A stretch of DNA of 64,000 nt, from positions 1 to 64,000 of the forward strand of contig CAINGK010000166.1 in assembly GCA_903848465.1 (NCBI GenBank). Reading direction: 5' to 3'. The first letter of the stretch is position 1; every line of letters begins with the position of its first letter. The translations under genes and the position numbers were made by a program. The notes under the pieces were generated by a model that did not search any database, was not told the origin of the DNA, and saw only the letters and a program-made list of their open reading frames with translations. Shown piece by piece: positions 8,073 through 16,862 of this stretch. The stretch is from an uncultured Verrucomicrobiota bacterium. GTDB lineage: Bacteria; Verrucomicrobiota; Verrucomicrobiia; Verrucomicrobiales; Verrucomicrobiaceae.

Positions 8073-11000
8073 CTACTTCCCGAGCAAAAACGCCAGCAAA
8101 TCCGCCATCTGCTCTTTCGTGATCGCAGCTTCGAGACCGACGGGCATGAGGGTGCGGTCGAGGGATTTCATTTCCTTGATGGCACTGCGCGAAATGGTTT
8201 CCTTGGCTCCGCCCATCATGGCGAGCACGATGGCGTCTCCCGTCTCGCTTTGGATCAGCCCAGACAGCGTCCGCCCGTCTTTCGTTTCGACCGTGTAGGC
8301 GCTCCAGCGTGCTTCAAACATGCGGTTGGGATCGAGAATGTCTGAGAGCAGCCCTTCCGGGGGCTTCACCTTCACATCAGAGAGCGGTGGCCCCACATCG
8401 ACACCGAGGCTGCCGTGCTTGTGGCAGGTGATGCAAATGGTGGCAAAAACCTGCTGCCCCTTTTTGGCATCTCCTTTCATCGTGGTGGCGACCATGTAGT
8501 CCTGCACCACTTTTGCGCGGTCGCTGCTGGCTTCGCCGAAGAGCTTTTTCGCGAGATCGGTCATCTCACCCGTGCCGCGCTGATAGCGCCAGCGTGTTTC
8601 CACATCGACCCAGGCGGTGGGAAACTCGCCTTCCTCCATGCGCTTGAACAAATCGAGCGCCGTAGTGGCGTTGGCCGTGAGGATAGGAACGAGGGCGAGT
8701 TTGATCGCGGGTCCGGCCTTGGGCAGCAGTTCATAGATGAGCGGAGCCGTATTGGTGGCGGGGTATTTCTTCAGCAGGGCCAGCGCGGCCGTCGTCAGTT
8801 CCTGGGGCTGGTTCGTGGTGAGCAGGGACTTCACCACCGGCTGCACAGCATCCCATTTGCGCTGGCCGAGCAGAGGCATGACGGCGAGGCGTTGATCGAG
8901 CGGGGCTTTGTTGTCAGCGATGATTTCGTCGATCTCGGATTGCAGGGTGGCGATTTCTTTGGCGGCGGATTCAAAGCCCTGCGGCGGCTTGGTAATGAAT
9001 TCTGCCAGTGACTTCACGCCGAGCTTGCCGCCGGATTTGGGAAGACCTTCGGCGAGACCTTGGAGGAGTGCTGGTTTCCACCAGAGGAGTTTACCAGGTT
9101 CGATCTCGAACGATTGGAGCAGTTCATGAACGTCTTCGATAGCTCCAACCTCCGAGGATTGCCGTGCTAAGGCAAAAAGAAAATCACGCCTAGCAGTAAA
9201 AATTTCAGATGGTTGATTCTTCAATCCTTCTGGTTCTCCTGTTTCTGCGAGAAAATTGGTGAGAGTGGTAAGGTAATTATGAGCCACATAGCCAGCCGAC
9301 GATGGATTCTGAATATTAATGGCTCGATAGAGCCACGCATCACTTGTCATCGCCATGGCTGCGACCTTTGCCATAAACACGCGGGTAAAAGAATCATTCG
9401 CATCAGCATACAAAGCAGACAGTAACGCAGATCTATTCTGAGATGAGATCAGGATCATGAACGGCTTCCTGAGTTCATTTGGAAGGTCGTTCCTGGAAGC
9501 AATGCATTGGAGTACATTCTCAATGTAACCGTCTTCCTCTTGGTCGAGGAAGACCATCCCTAGGCCAGTCCTCGCAGGGTTACGCTCATTTACGAACTTC
9601 AAGACCGGCGCAACGACTGCGTCTAAGAACTGCTCTTTGCTCCCTTTGGCGTTCAGTAACCAGGTCAGGTGCACAGCTTCAATCTTCTTGAGGTCTTCAC
9701 CTCCCAACTTTTTGGCAATCAGTGAAGTGTCGAGAGCCTTTCTTTCCAACAACAGCCTCTGCGCCGTCTCGCGCTGCCATGCGTTCTCGTTCCCAAGCCA
9801 CTCCACGAGCTTCTCAATCCCCTTCGGAGCCGCTTCAATCTTCGGTGCTTTCTTACCCTTCGGTACGACGCGCCAGATGCGCCCCTCGTTTTCGCCCTGG
9901 CGCATGTCGTGGGTTTTGACGAACTCCTCAGGGAAGAAGCGGGCGTGGTCAATCCAGCGGCGGTAGATGTCGCAGATGTAGATGGCACCGTCGGGGCCGG
10001 TGGTGAAGTTCACGGGGCGGGACCATTCATCGCTGCTACGGAAGAATTCGGTGCGGTCACCAACGCGGGTGGCTTTGAGTGAAGCGCCGTTGGGTGTGAT
10101 CTTGTAGCGTGTGACGAGCTGGCCGGTGGGATCGGGGACGAAGACGTTGTTTTTGAGCTCGGGCATGAGCTGGCCGCGATAGACGCCGAGGCCGGAGCAG
10201 GCGGTATTCGTTCCGGCGTGGGCGTCTGCGGTGGTGTGGGTGATCTGCAGCGGGAAGACGCGGGTCTCTGCGCCGAAGGGGGCGATGTCCTCGAAGTTCT
10301 GCGTGATGCCTGCGTGCGGATTGCGCAGCATGGCCTCATAGGGCATGACGGTGAACATGAGGGGATTGCGGTTCGAGCAGTAGAAGTGGTGGCCCCAGTC
10401 ATCAAAGGCACCGCCGTACTGCCCTTTGCCGCCGGTGGGCGTGATCTTGTCGGTGCGCGGGTCCCATTTAAAATTGCTACCGGGGATGTTCACGACATCG
10501 GTGGGGTTGTCGGCAGGATAGATCTCGCGGGCGTCGAGGCCGTTGTTGAAGTGAATGCAGCCATCGAGACCCCAGCGTGGTGCGCTGACCTGAAGCTGCG
10601 CGTGCTTGGGATTGAAGCCTTTGATGAGGGACTTGATCTCGTCCGCCTTGCCATCGCCATCGGTGTCTTTGAGGAAGAGAATCTGCGAGCGCGTAGTGGC
10701 GATGAGGCCGCCGTTGTAAGGCAGCAGTCCCTGCACGTTGTCCATGTGGTCGGCAAACGTCACCGCTTTGTCCATGCGGCCATCGCCATCTTCATCGGTG
10801 AGGAGTTGAATGCGCGAGAGCCAGGGATCGCCGGGATTCGGGGGGCCAAGGGGGTAGTCGCGCATGTCTGCCACATACATGCGACCCTGCGCGTCCCAGG
10901 TGCATTCAACGGGATCGAGCACAAGAGGCTCCGCAGCCACAAGCTGCACTTCATACGGGCCATCAAGCTGAATGCGCTTGAGAGACTCCTCAGGAGATAG

Positions 11001-11882
11001 CGCTTTGGACTGGCCATCGCGCACTGGTCCGATATCGCTACCACCACTGGCCTGGATGGCGCTCCATTTTTCTTTGAATTCGCCGAGGGGATACAATTCG
11101 TAGCGGCGCACCAGCATCTCCGCGCCTTCGGTCTGCAGCAGGATTTTGCCTTCGCTGGGTTTGCAGTCGAAGGCTTCGTTGACCAGCGCGCCATTGACGA
11201 AGTATTGCAGCGTGTCGCCTTTGGCGATGACTTCGAGGCGGTTCCACTCGCCAGAAGGTGACTCGACATCTTCGCGGCCACGGAAGCCGATTCGATCCGC
11301 CCAGTCCACATCGCGGTGCTTCCAATTGATGCGGCCCTTCGTCACGGTCTGGCGGGGCTCGCCTTTCTTCCAGATCTTCTCCTTGTCGCGATCCAGCGTA
11401 AACTCGGAGGAGAGAGAGGTCGTCAGTTCTTTGCCATCGGCGAGTGTGGGCGAGAGCACGAGGATGTCACCCACGCCGCCTTCGATGATCTGCGCCTCGA
11501 TGCTGGCCATCCAGGTATCGGCGTAAGCGCCATGCGGACCGTAGGCGTGGAGGAGGATGCCGTTGTCTTTGGCGGCTTTCTCGCGCTTGCCCCAGGTCTT
11601 GGTGCCCCACTTGAATTCGAGCACGAGATGGTAGTCGCGGAAACTGTCCTTCGTGGCCACATAGCCATACCCACGACCGCTGATGTGGAAGGTGCCGTCC
11701 TTGTCAAAGGTCCAGATGTCCTTGGGGTCATCGTGGAAATCGGCCTTCGGATTGACGTGATGCTCCACGTTGCCAGACTTGATCACCTCAAGCAGGTTGA
11801 TCTTCGCTTTGACGGGTTCAACGGCGGACAGCAGGCCGGCGGAGCAGATCAAAAGCAGGGAGAGGAGTGAAAGAATACGCAT
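8073..11882 (-). CDS. Giant secreted DUF1080 / PVC-type dehydrogenase / HEAT / cytochrome c fusion
   Basis: This 1269-residue protein begins with a signal peptide (LLSLLLICSAGLLSA). Domains in order: DUF1080 (3-keto-disaccharide hydrolase-like, GH16-related fold) about 25-275; a PVC-type membrane-bound dehydrogenase beta-propeller about 300-680, with Asp-rich DTDGDGKADE-type loops; a helical HEAT-like stretch about 690-1100; and a C-terminal cytochrome c domain with one haem site CITCH (1150-1154). Such proteins are expanded in Verrucomicrobia and Planctomycetes and are thought to act in extracellular sugar oxidation or polymer breakdown; no enzyme role is proven. Bases 9100-9735, inside the helical part, are much AT-richer than the rest. 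It converges on the GcvH-like gene. Confidence 0.8.
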   Translation of the reverse strand: MRILSLLSLLLICSAGLLSAVEPVKAKINLLEVIKSGNVEHHVNPKADFHDDPKDIWTFDKDGTFHISGRGYGYVATKDSFRDYHLVLEFKWGTKTWGKREKAAKDNGILLHAYGPHGAYADTWMASIEAQIIEGGVGDILVLSPTLADGKELTTSLSSEFTLDRDKEKIWKKGEPRQTVTKGRINWKHRDVDWADRIGFRGREDVESPSGEWNRLEVIAKGDTLQYFVNGALVNEAFDCKPSEGKILLQTEGAEMLVRRYELYPLGEFKEKWSAIQASGGSDIGPVRDGQSKALSPEESLKRIQLDGPYEVQLVAAEPLVLDPVECTWDAQGRMYVADMRDYPLGPPNPGDPWLSRIQLLTDEDGDGRMDKAVTFADHMDNVQGLLPYNGGLIATTRSQILFLKDTDGDGKADEIKSLIKGFNPKHAQLQVSAPRWGLDGCIHFNNGLDAREIYPADNPTDVVNIPGSNFKWDPRTDKITPTGGKGQYGGAFDDWGHHFYCSNRNPLMFTVMPYEAMLRNPHAGITQNFEDIAPFGAETRVFPLQITHTTADAHAGTNTACSGLGVYRGQLMPELKNNVFVPDPTGQLVTRYKITPNGASLKATRVGDRTEFFRSSDEWSRPVNFTTGPDGAIYICDIYRRWIDHARFFPEEFVKTHDMRQGENEGRIWRVVPKGKKAPKIEAAPKGIEKLVEWLGNENAWQRETAQRLLLERKALDTSLIAKKLGGEDLKKIEAVHLTWLLNAKGSKEQFLDAVVAPVLKFVNERNPARTGLGMVFLDQEEDGYIENVLQCIASRNDLPNELRKPFMILISSQNRSALLSALYADANDSFTRVFMAKVAAMAMTSDAWLYRAINIQNPSSAGYVAHNYLTTLTNFLAETGEPEGLKNQPSEIFTARRDFLFALARQSSEVGAIEDVHELLQSFEIEPGKLLWWKPALLQGLAEGLPKSGGKLGVKSLAEFITKPPQGFESAAKEIATLQSEIDEIIADNKAPLDQRLAVMPLLGQRKWDAVQPVVKSLLTTNQPQELTTAALALLKKYPATNTAPLIYELLPKAGPAIKLALVPILTANATTALDLFKRMEEGEFPTAWVDVETRWRYQRGTGEMTDLAKKLFGEASSDRAKVVQDYMVATTMKGDAKKGQQVFATICITCHKHGSLGVDVGPPLSDVKVKPPEGLLSDILDPNRMFEARWSAYTVETKDGRTLSGLIQSETGDAIVLAMMGGAKETISRSAIKEMKSLDRTLMPVGLEAAITKEQMADLLAFLLGK

Positions 11883-12200
11883 GACGTGAATACGGCGGGG
11901 GTGAGCGTACCATTACGGCACGCACGTCCGCGATGCAGACACGATTGAGGCCAAACTTGGTGCTTTTGTGACAGCGGGGTATTTGTTCTTTGTTATCCGT
12001 TTGCGAGTGCAGAACGCTCGCCTGCCCAGCGTACGTATTGCAGTACCTGCTTTAGCAGGCTCTGGATGGCGCGACCGGAACCGGCTGCTGCGCAGCCGCG
12101 AAGCGAACCCGGGACTGCATTACGCACGCCGTGGCATGCGGAGCGCAGGAGATGCGGCGTTTCCAGAGCGAGCTAAAGCTCGGCAGTACTTTATTCCAGC
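11883..12200. repeat. Intergenic hairpin repeats downstream of nspC
   Basis: This 318-bp gap holds no gene. It carries the hairpin CCTGC-TTTA-GCAGG at 12046-12059, a stem-loop around GCGGCTGCGC-type sequence at about 12085-12100, and a motif ATGCGGAGCGCAGGAGATGC near 12136 that resembles one at 22663. It must also hold the promoter of the giant DUF1080 gene (start 11882), but no clear -35/-10 pair was found. Confidence 0.6.
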
Positions 12201-14126
12201 TCACGAGAGCTTGTTGCGGAAATCCGCATATCCAAACCGCCGCACCACGCGGTACTCCTGCGTTGCCGGATCGTAGATAGCGATGTCAGGATGCGGCACC
12301 CCATTAAAGGTGGTGGTTTTCACCATGGTATAATGTGCCATGTCGGCAAATACGAGACGCTGACCAATGCGTAGCGGCTCCGGGAAGGAGAAGCCGCTCA
12401 GCACATCGCCAGCGAGGCAGGACATGCCGCCCATCTTGTACTCATAGGGGTGTTCGCCCGGAAGTCCCGAACCGAAGATGTACGGACGGTAGGGCATCTC
12501 CAGCGTGTCCGGCATGTGCGCTGTGGCGGAGATGTCGAGGATGACCGTGGGCACCACGCTCTCACAGGCCAGTGGCTCTGGGGCCTCGTCTTCGTCGGGA
12601 AGATCATCGAAGGCCACGCCGAGCACATGCACATCGATGGGAATCAGCGCACCGTTGGGACGACGCAAAAGATTGTCGGGCCGTGCATCCGCCACCTTGA
12701 GTCCATCGGGACGGACATAGGTGTTCTCACGATCCTTGCTAAAACCGAGCGCAGCAAAATACGCATCGATCTCCTCCACACTGGCGTTCTCCCCCAGAAT
12801 GAACGGCTGACTGCTCAGAATGCGCACGCCATCATCCGCCTGCACCACGGCCTCAAAGCGCCAGTCGAGCGCCAGCACGGCATTGCAGGCCAGAATGTTT
12901 TCCAAATAGCCCACCGCGCTGCCACGAGCACCAAAATTCGGCGGCTTGGTCCACTTGAGCACACGACCCGCCACATGGTCCACGCAGACATCGTGCTCCG
13001 AAGCGCCTTCGAGTTCTTCCAATCCTGCGGTGATGAGAGCGAGATCCGCCGCTGTGATCAGGCAGTCGTTTTCACGCGCCCACTCAAGAAGGGATTCGGT
13101 CTCGGCGTGGATCCGCTGCGCCGCATCTGGGTGATCAAGCTTTCCTTCGGCAACTGTGAGGCAGCCACGGAGTCCTGCTGCTGCATGACGCGCATCTGCT
13201 GCCGGGCGAAAGAGTTGAGGACGGGGGCGATCTTGGCCATGAGAGATGTTAGTATGAGTGTTAGCGGTGACAACTGTTGATTTCCGGTCGCCCACAATGA
13301 TGTCCTGCACTTCAGCGATGAGGTAGCCAGTATTCAGGCCTGCGGCTTCGCCGGGCTCGATGTAAACGTCCTTGCCCCACTTCTCGCGGAAGGTGCGCAG
13401 CACGCGGATGAGACGCTCCACATCGTAATCCTTGCGCGTGATGTGGTGACCGCCGCCCATGTTGACCCACTGCACCTGCTCCAGCAGGCGTGGGAAACGT
13501 TTTTCGACAGCAGCCACCGTGCGCTCCAGCACATCGCTGTCCTGTTCGCACAGGGCATGAAAGTGCAAACCTTCGACGCCAGTGAGGTCTTCGCCTTCGA
13601 GCAGGTCGGAACGAATGCCAAGGCGGCAACCCGGCGAGCAGGGATCGTAGAGCGAGACTTCGACCTCGGAGTGCTCCGGGTTCACGCGAATACCCGGACT
13701 CGGCGCATGGCCTACGGCCTTCGCGGCATCGAGCATGGGCTTGAACTTCCGAAACTGTGCCAGGGAGTTGAAGCTCAGATGATGCGAGATGGGAATGATC
13801 TCACGCATCTCCTTCTCTTTGAAAGCGGGTGCATAGACATGCACCTCCTTGCCAAATTCCTGCGCGAGCAACGCTTCGTTCAAGCCGCTCGCGCAGCAGC
13901 CGCTCAAATACTCGCGCATGATCGGAAACACGCTGAACATCGAAAAGCCCTTCAGCGCCAGCAGCACACGGGCACCGGATTCACTCTGCACACGCGCGAG
14001 TTTCTCCATGTTCTTCCGCAACAACGCCACATCCACCACATAGGCAGGCGTCTCGATGGCGTTGATGTCGAATGCAGGAAAAGGCTGCTCGTAAACGTGC
14101 GGAGGAGTGAAGTCAGTGGAGGCCAT
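12201..14126 (-). CDS. nspC: Carboxynorspermidine decarboxylase with a 243-residue internal insert
   Basis: The 641-residue frame is NspC split in two. Residues 1-278 are the PLP barrel, with the Schiff-base Lys in LLALKGFSMFS (K59), HALCEQD (190-196), NMGGGHHITR (222-231) and EPGEAAGLNTGYL (258-269). Residues 522-641 are the NspC C-terminus, with ILDISATAHMPD, the catalytic-type Cys in GGMSCLAGD (C570), and MAHYTMVKTTTFNG. Without the insert the protein would be 398 residues, the family norm. NspC makes norspermidine or spermidine from the carboxy-polyamine in an alternative polyamine pathway. The insert (residues 279-521) separates parts of one active site, so activity is doubtful unless it folds as a side domain. 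No carboxynorspermidine dehydrogenase gene is adjacent. Confidence 0.8.
   Translation of the reverse strand: MASTDFTPPHVYEQPFPAFDINAIETPAYVVDVALLRKNMEKLARVQSESGARVLLALKGFSMFSVFPIMREYLSGCCASGLNEALLAQEFGKEVHVYAPAFKEKEMREIIPISHHLSFNSLAQFRKFKPMLDAAKAVGHAPSPGIRVNPEHSEVEVSLYDPCSPGCRLGIRSDLLEGEDLTGVEGLHFHALCEQDSDVLERTVAAVEKRFPRLLEQVQWVNMGGGHHITRKDYDVERLIRVLRTFREKWGKDVYIEPGEAAGLNTGYLIAEVQDIIVGDRKSTVVTANTHTNISHGQDRPRPQLFRPAADARHAAAGLRGCLTVAEGKLDHPDAAQRIHAETESLLEWARENDCLITAADLALITAGLEELEGASEHDVCVDHVAGRVLKWTKPPNFGARGSAVGYLENILACNAVLALDWRFEAVVQADDGVRILSSQPFILGENASVEEIDAYFAALGFSKDRENTYVRPDGLKVADARPDNLLRRPNGALIPIDVHVLGVAFDDLPDEDEAPEPLACESVVPTVILDISATAHMPDTLEMPYRPYIFGSGLPGEHPYEYKMGGMSCLAGDVLSGFSFPEPLRIGQRLVFADMAHYTMVKTTTFNGVPHPDIAIYDPATQEYRVVRRFGYADFRNKLS
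12564..13292 (-). other. 729-bp insert in nspC carrying a polyvalent-protein-kinase-like reading frame
   Basis: Between codons 278 and 522 of nspC lies foreign sequence. Its first 50 bases look like a leader. An ATG at 13238-13240 in the next frame opens MAKIAPVLNSFARQQMRVMQ, which reads on well for about 32 codons. Near 13145 the coding signal passes into the nspC frame (GKLDHPDAAQRIHAETESL onward), implying an indel. The rest resembles the atypical kinase domain of polyvalent proteins: RVLKWTKPPNFGARGS, LSSQPFILGENAS, and VADARPDNLLRRPNGALIPI, like a kinase HxDxxxxN..D catalytic/metal loop. No transposase, integrase or clear target duplication is present; TGTG borders both ends but excision there would shift the frame. 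Confidence 0.65.
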
Positions 14127-14237
14127 GTAGCGGACGTGAGAAAGGTAAGTTTAAGAGAGGAGAGAGCAGGCTAGCAAATGACGAAGAATTCACCTTCGCG
14201 TTGAAGCGCATCATTCATGCTTGAGACATTCGGACTT

Positions 14238-14286
14238 CATTCGTCATTCGTCATTCGTCATTCGTCATTCGTCATTCGTCATTCGT
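14238..14286. repeat. Seven perfect copies of a 7-bp tandem repeat (CATTCGT)
   Basis: Seven uninterrupted CATTCGT units. The last base overlaps the stop codon of the sugar kinase gene (14286-14288, minus strand), so on that strand the array is the first sequence after the stop. A second 7 x 7-bp array of different sequence lies at 63550-63598, also next to a stop codon. Copy number may vary by slippage. Confidence 0.95.
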
Positions 14287-15362
14287 CACCGCTGCACCTT
14301 CGCATCTCCGCCTTCAGCCAGCTTCTGCACTTCAACAAAAGTCGCCATGCTGGTGTCTCCGGGCGTGGTCATGGCCAGAGCACCATGAGCGGCACCGTAA
14401 TCAACGGCTTTCTGCGCATCGTTTTCCACGAGCAAGCCATGGATGAGCCCGGCGACGAAGCTGTCGCCAGCACCGATACGATCAAGAATGTCGAAGCGTG
14501 GATAATTGCGGCTGCGATGGTAGCTGCCCTTGTGCCAGCAGAGCGCGCCCCAGTCATTGACGTTGGCCGTATGCACACGGCGCAGGGTGGCGGCGATGGT
14601 GTGCAAGTTGGGATACTGCGCGGCGAGCTTTTCCATCATGGGCCGCAGCTTGGCATCCTCAGCAGAGAAGATGTCGTTCGTATCCGTCGGCGTGGAAGAC
14701 GAAACAGGCGGCTCATCGCTCAGCACACCGATCATCACATTCACATAAGGCGCAAGCTGCCGGTTCAGCGCCTGCGATCCCGCAAAGCCACCGCGCTCCT
14801 GCCAGAGGGAGGGGCGGTAGTTCAGGTCATAGCTCACCGTCACGCCATGTTTCTTGGCCGCTTCACAGGCCTGAATGGTGATCTCGGCGGTGGATTCGGA
14901 CAGCCCCGCGAAGATGCCGCCGGTGTGCAGCCATTTGCAGCCGAGCGTGCCAAAGAGATGATCAAAGTCGAAGTCCCCCGGCTTGAGCTGCGAGGCGGCG
15001 CTGTGGCCGCGATCCACGCTGCCTTTGGCACCGCGCACGCCAAAGCCACGCTCGGTGAAGTTGATGGGATTGCGCACGCGTTTGCCCATACCGTCATAAG
15101 GCACCCATTTGATAAGCGAGGAATCCACGCCGCCCTGGAGGATGAGGTCTTCAATGAGGCGGCCGATCTCATTGTCGGCAAACGCCGTCAAAATACCGGC
15201 ACGCAGGCCAAAGCAGCGGCGTGCGCCGCGTGCCACATTGTATTCGCCGCCGCCCTCCCAGGCGGTGAACTGGCGTGAGGTGCGCACGCGTCCCTCACCG
15301 GGATCGAGGCGCAGGAGGACTTCACCGAGGGACAGCAGATCGTAGGCAGGTTGGGCGGACAT
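14286..15362 (-). CDS. kdgK: PfkB-family sugar kinase, probable 2-keto-3-deoxygluconate kinase
   Basis: The 358-residue protein is a ribokinase/PfkB fold: substrate-side WEGGGEYNVARGARR (about 36-50), a central SYDLNYRPSLW typical of KDG kinases (about 190-200), and the ATP/anion-hole motif DRIGAGDSFVAGL near residue 300 with the catalytic Asp. I chose the ATG at 15360-15362 (MSAQPAYDLLSLGEVL) because the family starts just before the DLLSLGE strand; a longer start at 15404 adds 14 unlikely residues. It would phosphorylate KDG to KDPG, using the product of the altronate dehydratase at 3.8-5.5 kb. Other 2-keto or fructose-type substrates remain possible. It lies upstream of nspC on the same strand, 159 bp apart. 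Confidence 0.82.
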   Translation of the reverse strand: MSAQPAYDLLSLGEVLLRLDPGEGRVRTSRQFTAWEGGGEYNVARGARRCFGLRAGILTAFADNEIGRLIEDLILQGGVDSSLIKWVPYDGMGKRVRNPINFTERGFGVRGAKGSVDRGHSAASQLKPGDFDFDHLFGTLGCKWLHTGGIFAGLSESTAEITIQACEAAKKHGVTVSYDLNYRPSLWQERGGFAGSQALNRQLAPYVNVMIGVLSDEPPVSSSTPTDTNDIFSAEDAKLRPMMEKLAAQYPNLHTIAATLRRVHTANVNDWGALCWHKGSYHRSRNYPRFDILDRIGAGDSFVAGLIHGLLVENDAQKAVDYGAAHGALAMTTPGDTSMATFVEVQKLAEGGDAKVQR

Positions 15363-15532
15363 GGCGGGGCTAGATATGAAGCGCGACGGCGCAGTGGCAA
15401 ACAACTATTGTGGGGTGAACGGTGGAGGCAGGGTTTGCCGTTGTTGGCGGTGGTTTGCAGTGGTTTGCGATTGTTGAGCCATAGTAAAATGAAGCTCGCC
15501 AGATGACGCGGTACATTTCATGGTGCTAGACC

Positions 15533-16762
15533 ATGAGCCTCCGACTTCTAACCACACTCGCTCTCGCCACCGCATCCCTGCACGCTGCCGATCTTTATTT
15601 CCCACCGCCCGACAGCGCCGGTGGCTGGCGCGAGGCGAAGGGGGAGAAGGAATGCCGCGAGCTCGGTGGCATGGATCTGGTGAAACTGGAGCCAGCCTAC
15701 ACCATCACCGAGCGCTCCACGGGAAACGGCGGCCTCGTCGTCGTACACAAGGGGTATCTGGTCTTTGAGAAATACTTTGGCCGCGCCAGCCGCAACAGCA
15801 ATCCGGACATGGCCTCCACCGGCAAGGCCTTTTGCAGCATCGCCTGCGGCATCATGCTCCACGAATTCAAAGACAAGATCCCCGAGGGGCTGGACACCAA
15901 GGTCTTCACCGAGAAATACCTGCCCGAAGCCTTTCCGCTGAATGACCCGCGCAAGGCGGACATCACCCTGGGCCAACTGCTCTGCATGACCGGCGGCTAC
16001 TGGGGCGAAGGCCAGACGCCCACCGGCTATGTCAAAGGCGATCCCAAACCCCAGCAGCTCAAGCCAGTGCCAGGACAGAACATCAAAGACCTCGACAAAT
16101 CTTCTCTCAACGTACCACTCTGGACGAATCCGGGCGCAGGGTATTCGTACTCCTCCCCTTCCCCGCACATCGCCAGCATCGTGCTGCGTCATGTCAGCGG
16201 CATGGAGTTGAAAGACTTCATTGATGCCCGTCTCGCCAAGCCCCAAGGCTGGGGCGCGTGGGACTACTGCCTGCATCGCGGCGACTATGTGATGCCTCAC
16301 GCCAATGGCGCGGGCAGCACGGCACTGCATGCCACCGATGCCGTGCGCATGGGCTACTGCCTCGCGCATGGTGGCAAGTGGCAGGACCAGCAGATCGTGC
16401 CGGCGGATTACATCAAGAAGTGCCAGACCTGGAGCCCCTACAATCCGCACACGCCCTTCTCCCTGCAGTTTGAGCACAACGCCGACGGCCACGTGGCCGG
16501 TGCGCCGAAGGATGCGTTTTGGAAATCAGGAGCCGGCGGCTTCTGCCTCTACATCATTCCCTCACTCGATCTCGTGATCTACAAGCTGGGCGGCAAAGAC
16601 GGCCAGTATGACCCTTCGCTGACCCTCATCCCCCAGCCCGAGCAAAAGCATGACCGCGACAACTGGCAGCCGATTCCAGGGAATGCCTTCATGGAGGGCA
16701 GCGGTTCCGCCTCGCTGAACCGCGTACTGGAGATGGTGTGCGCCGCAGTGAGGTACGAGTGA
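15533..16762 (+). CDS. Secreted beta-lactamase-fold serine hydrolase
   Basis: The 409-residue product starts with a signal peptide (LLTTLALATASLHA). The beta-lactamase / penicillin-binding fold is shown by the nucleophile motif STGK (95-98), a Tyr motif GYSYSSPSPH (about 203-212) and a C-terminal SGAGGFCLYIIPSLDLVIY strand. Class C-like hydrolases of this kind include esterases, D-aminopeptidases and lactonases; nothing points to antibiotic hydrolysis. It is divergent from the sugar kinase and convergent with the ClC gene, with a two-hairpin repeat between the stops. Confidence 0.8.
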   Translation: MSLRLLTTLALATASLHAADLYFPPPDSAGGWREAKGEKECRELGGMDLVKLEPAYTITERSTGNGGLVVVHKGYLVFEKYFGRASRNSNPDMASTGKAFCSIACGIMLHEFKDKIPEGLDTKVFTEKYLPEAFPLNDPRKADITLGQLLCMTGGYWGEGQTPTGYVKGDPKPQQLKPVPGQNIKDLDKSSLNVPLWTNPGAGYSYSSPSPHIASIVLRHVSGMELKDFIDARLAKPQGWGAWDYCLHRGDYVMPHANGAGSTALHATDAVRMGYCLAHGGKWQDQQIVPADYIKKCQTWSPYNPHTPFSLQFEHNADGHVAGAPKDAFWKSGAGGFCLYIIPSLDLVIYKLGGKDGQYDPSLTLIPQPEQKHDRDNWQPIPGNAFMEGSGSASLNRVLEMVCAAVRYE

Positions 16763-16765
16763 CCC

Positions 16766-16849
16766 ATCGCGGCGTGGCACGCACTCTCCGAGTGCGGTCT
16801 CCGGCCCTCCCAAACCGCACATGAAATGTGCGGACCACTCCACACTGGG
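16766..16849. repeat. Two-hairpin dispersed repeat, copy 2 (convergent gap)
   Basis: Second copy of the unit at 7963-8045, here 84 bp, starting 4 bases after the serine hydrolase stop and ending 14 bases before the ClC stop. Both hairpins are retained; the second stem reads CCGCACAT-GAA-ATGTGCGG. Confidence 0.85.
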
Positions 16850-16862
16850 GCCACTGCGTTTC

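Noticed and set aside
12564-13292. Possibility that the nspC insert is an intein
   Set aside because: The first residue after the junction is Gly rather than Cys, Ser or Ala, there is no His-Asn at the end, no Hint or homing-endonuclease motifs are visible, and the insert contains its own leader and start codon.
15533-16762. Antibiotic-resistance beta-lactamase
   Set aside because: The STGK motif is right for the fold, but no class C-specific features beyond it could be established; a general secreted hydrolase is the safer call.
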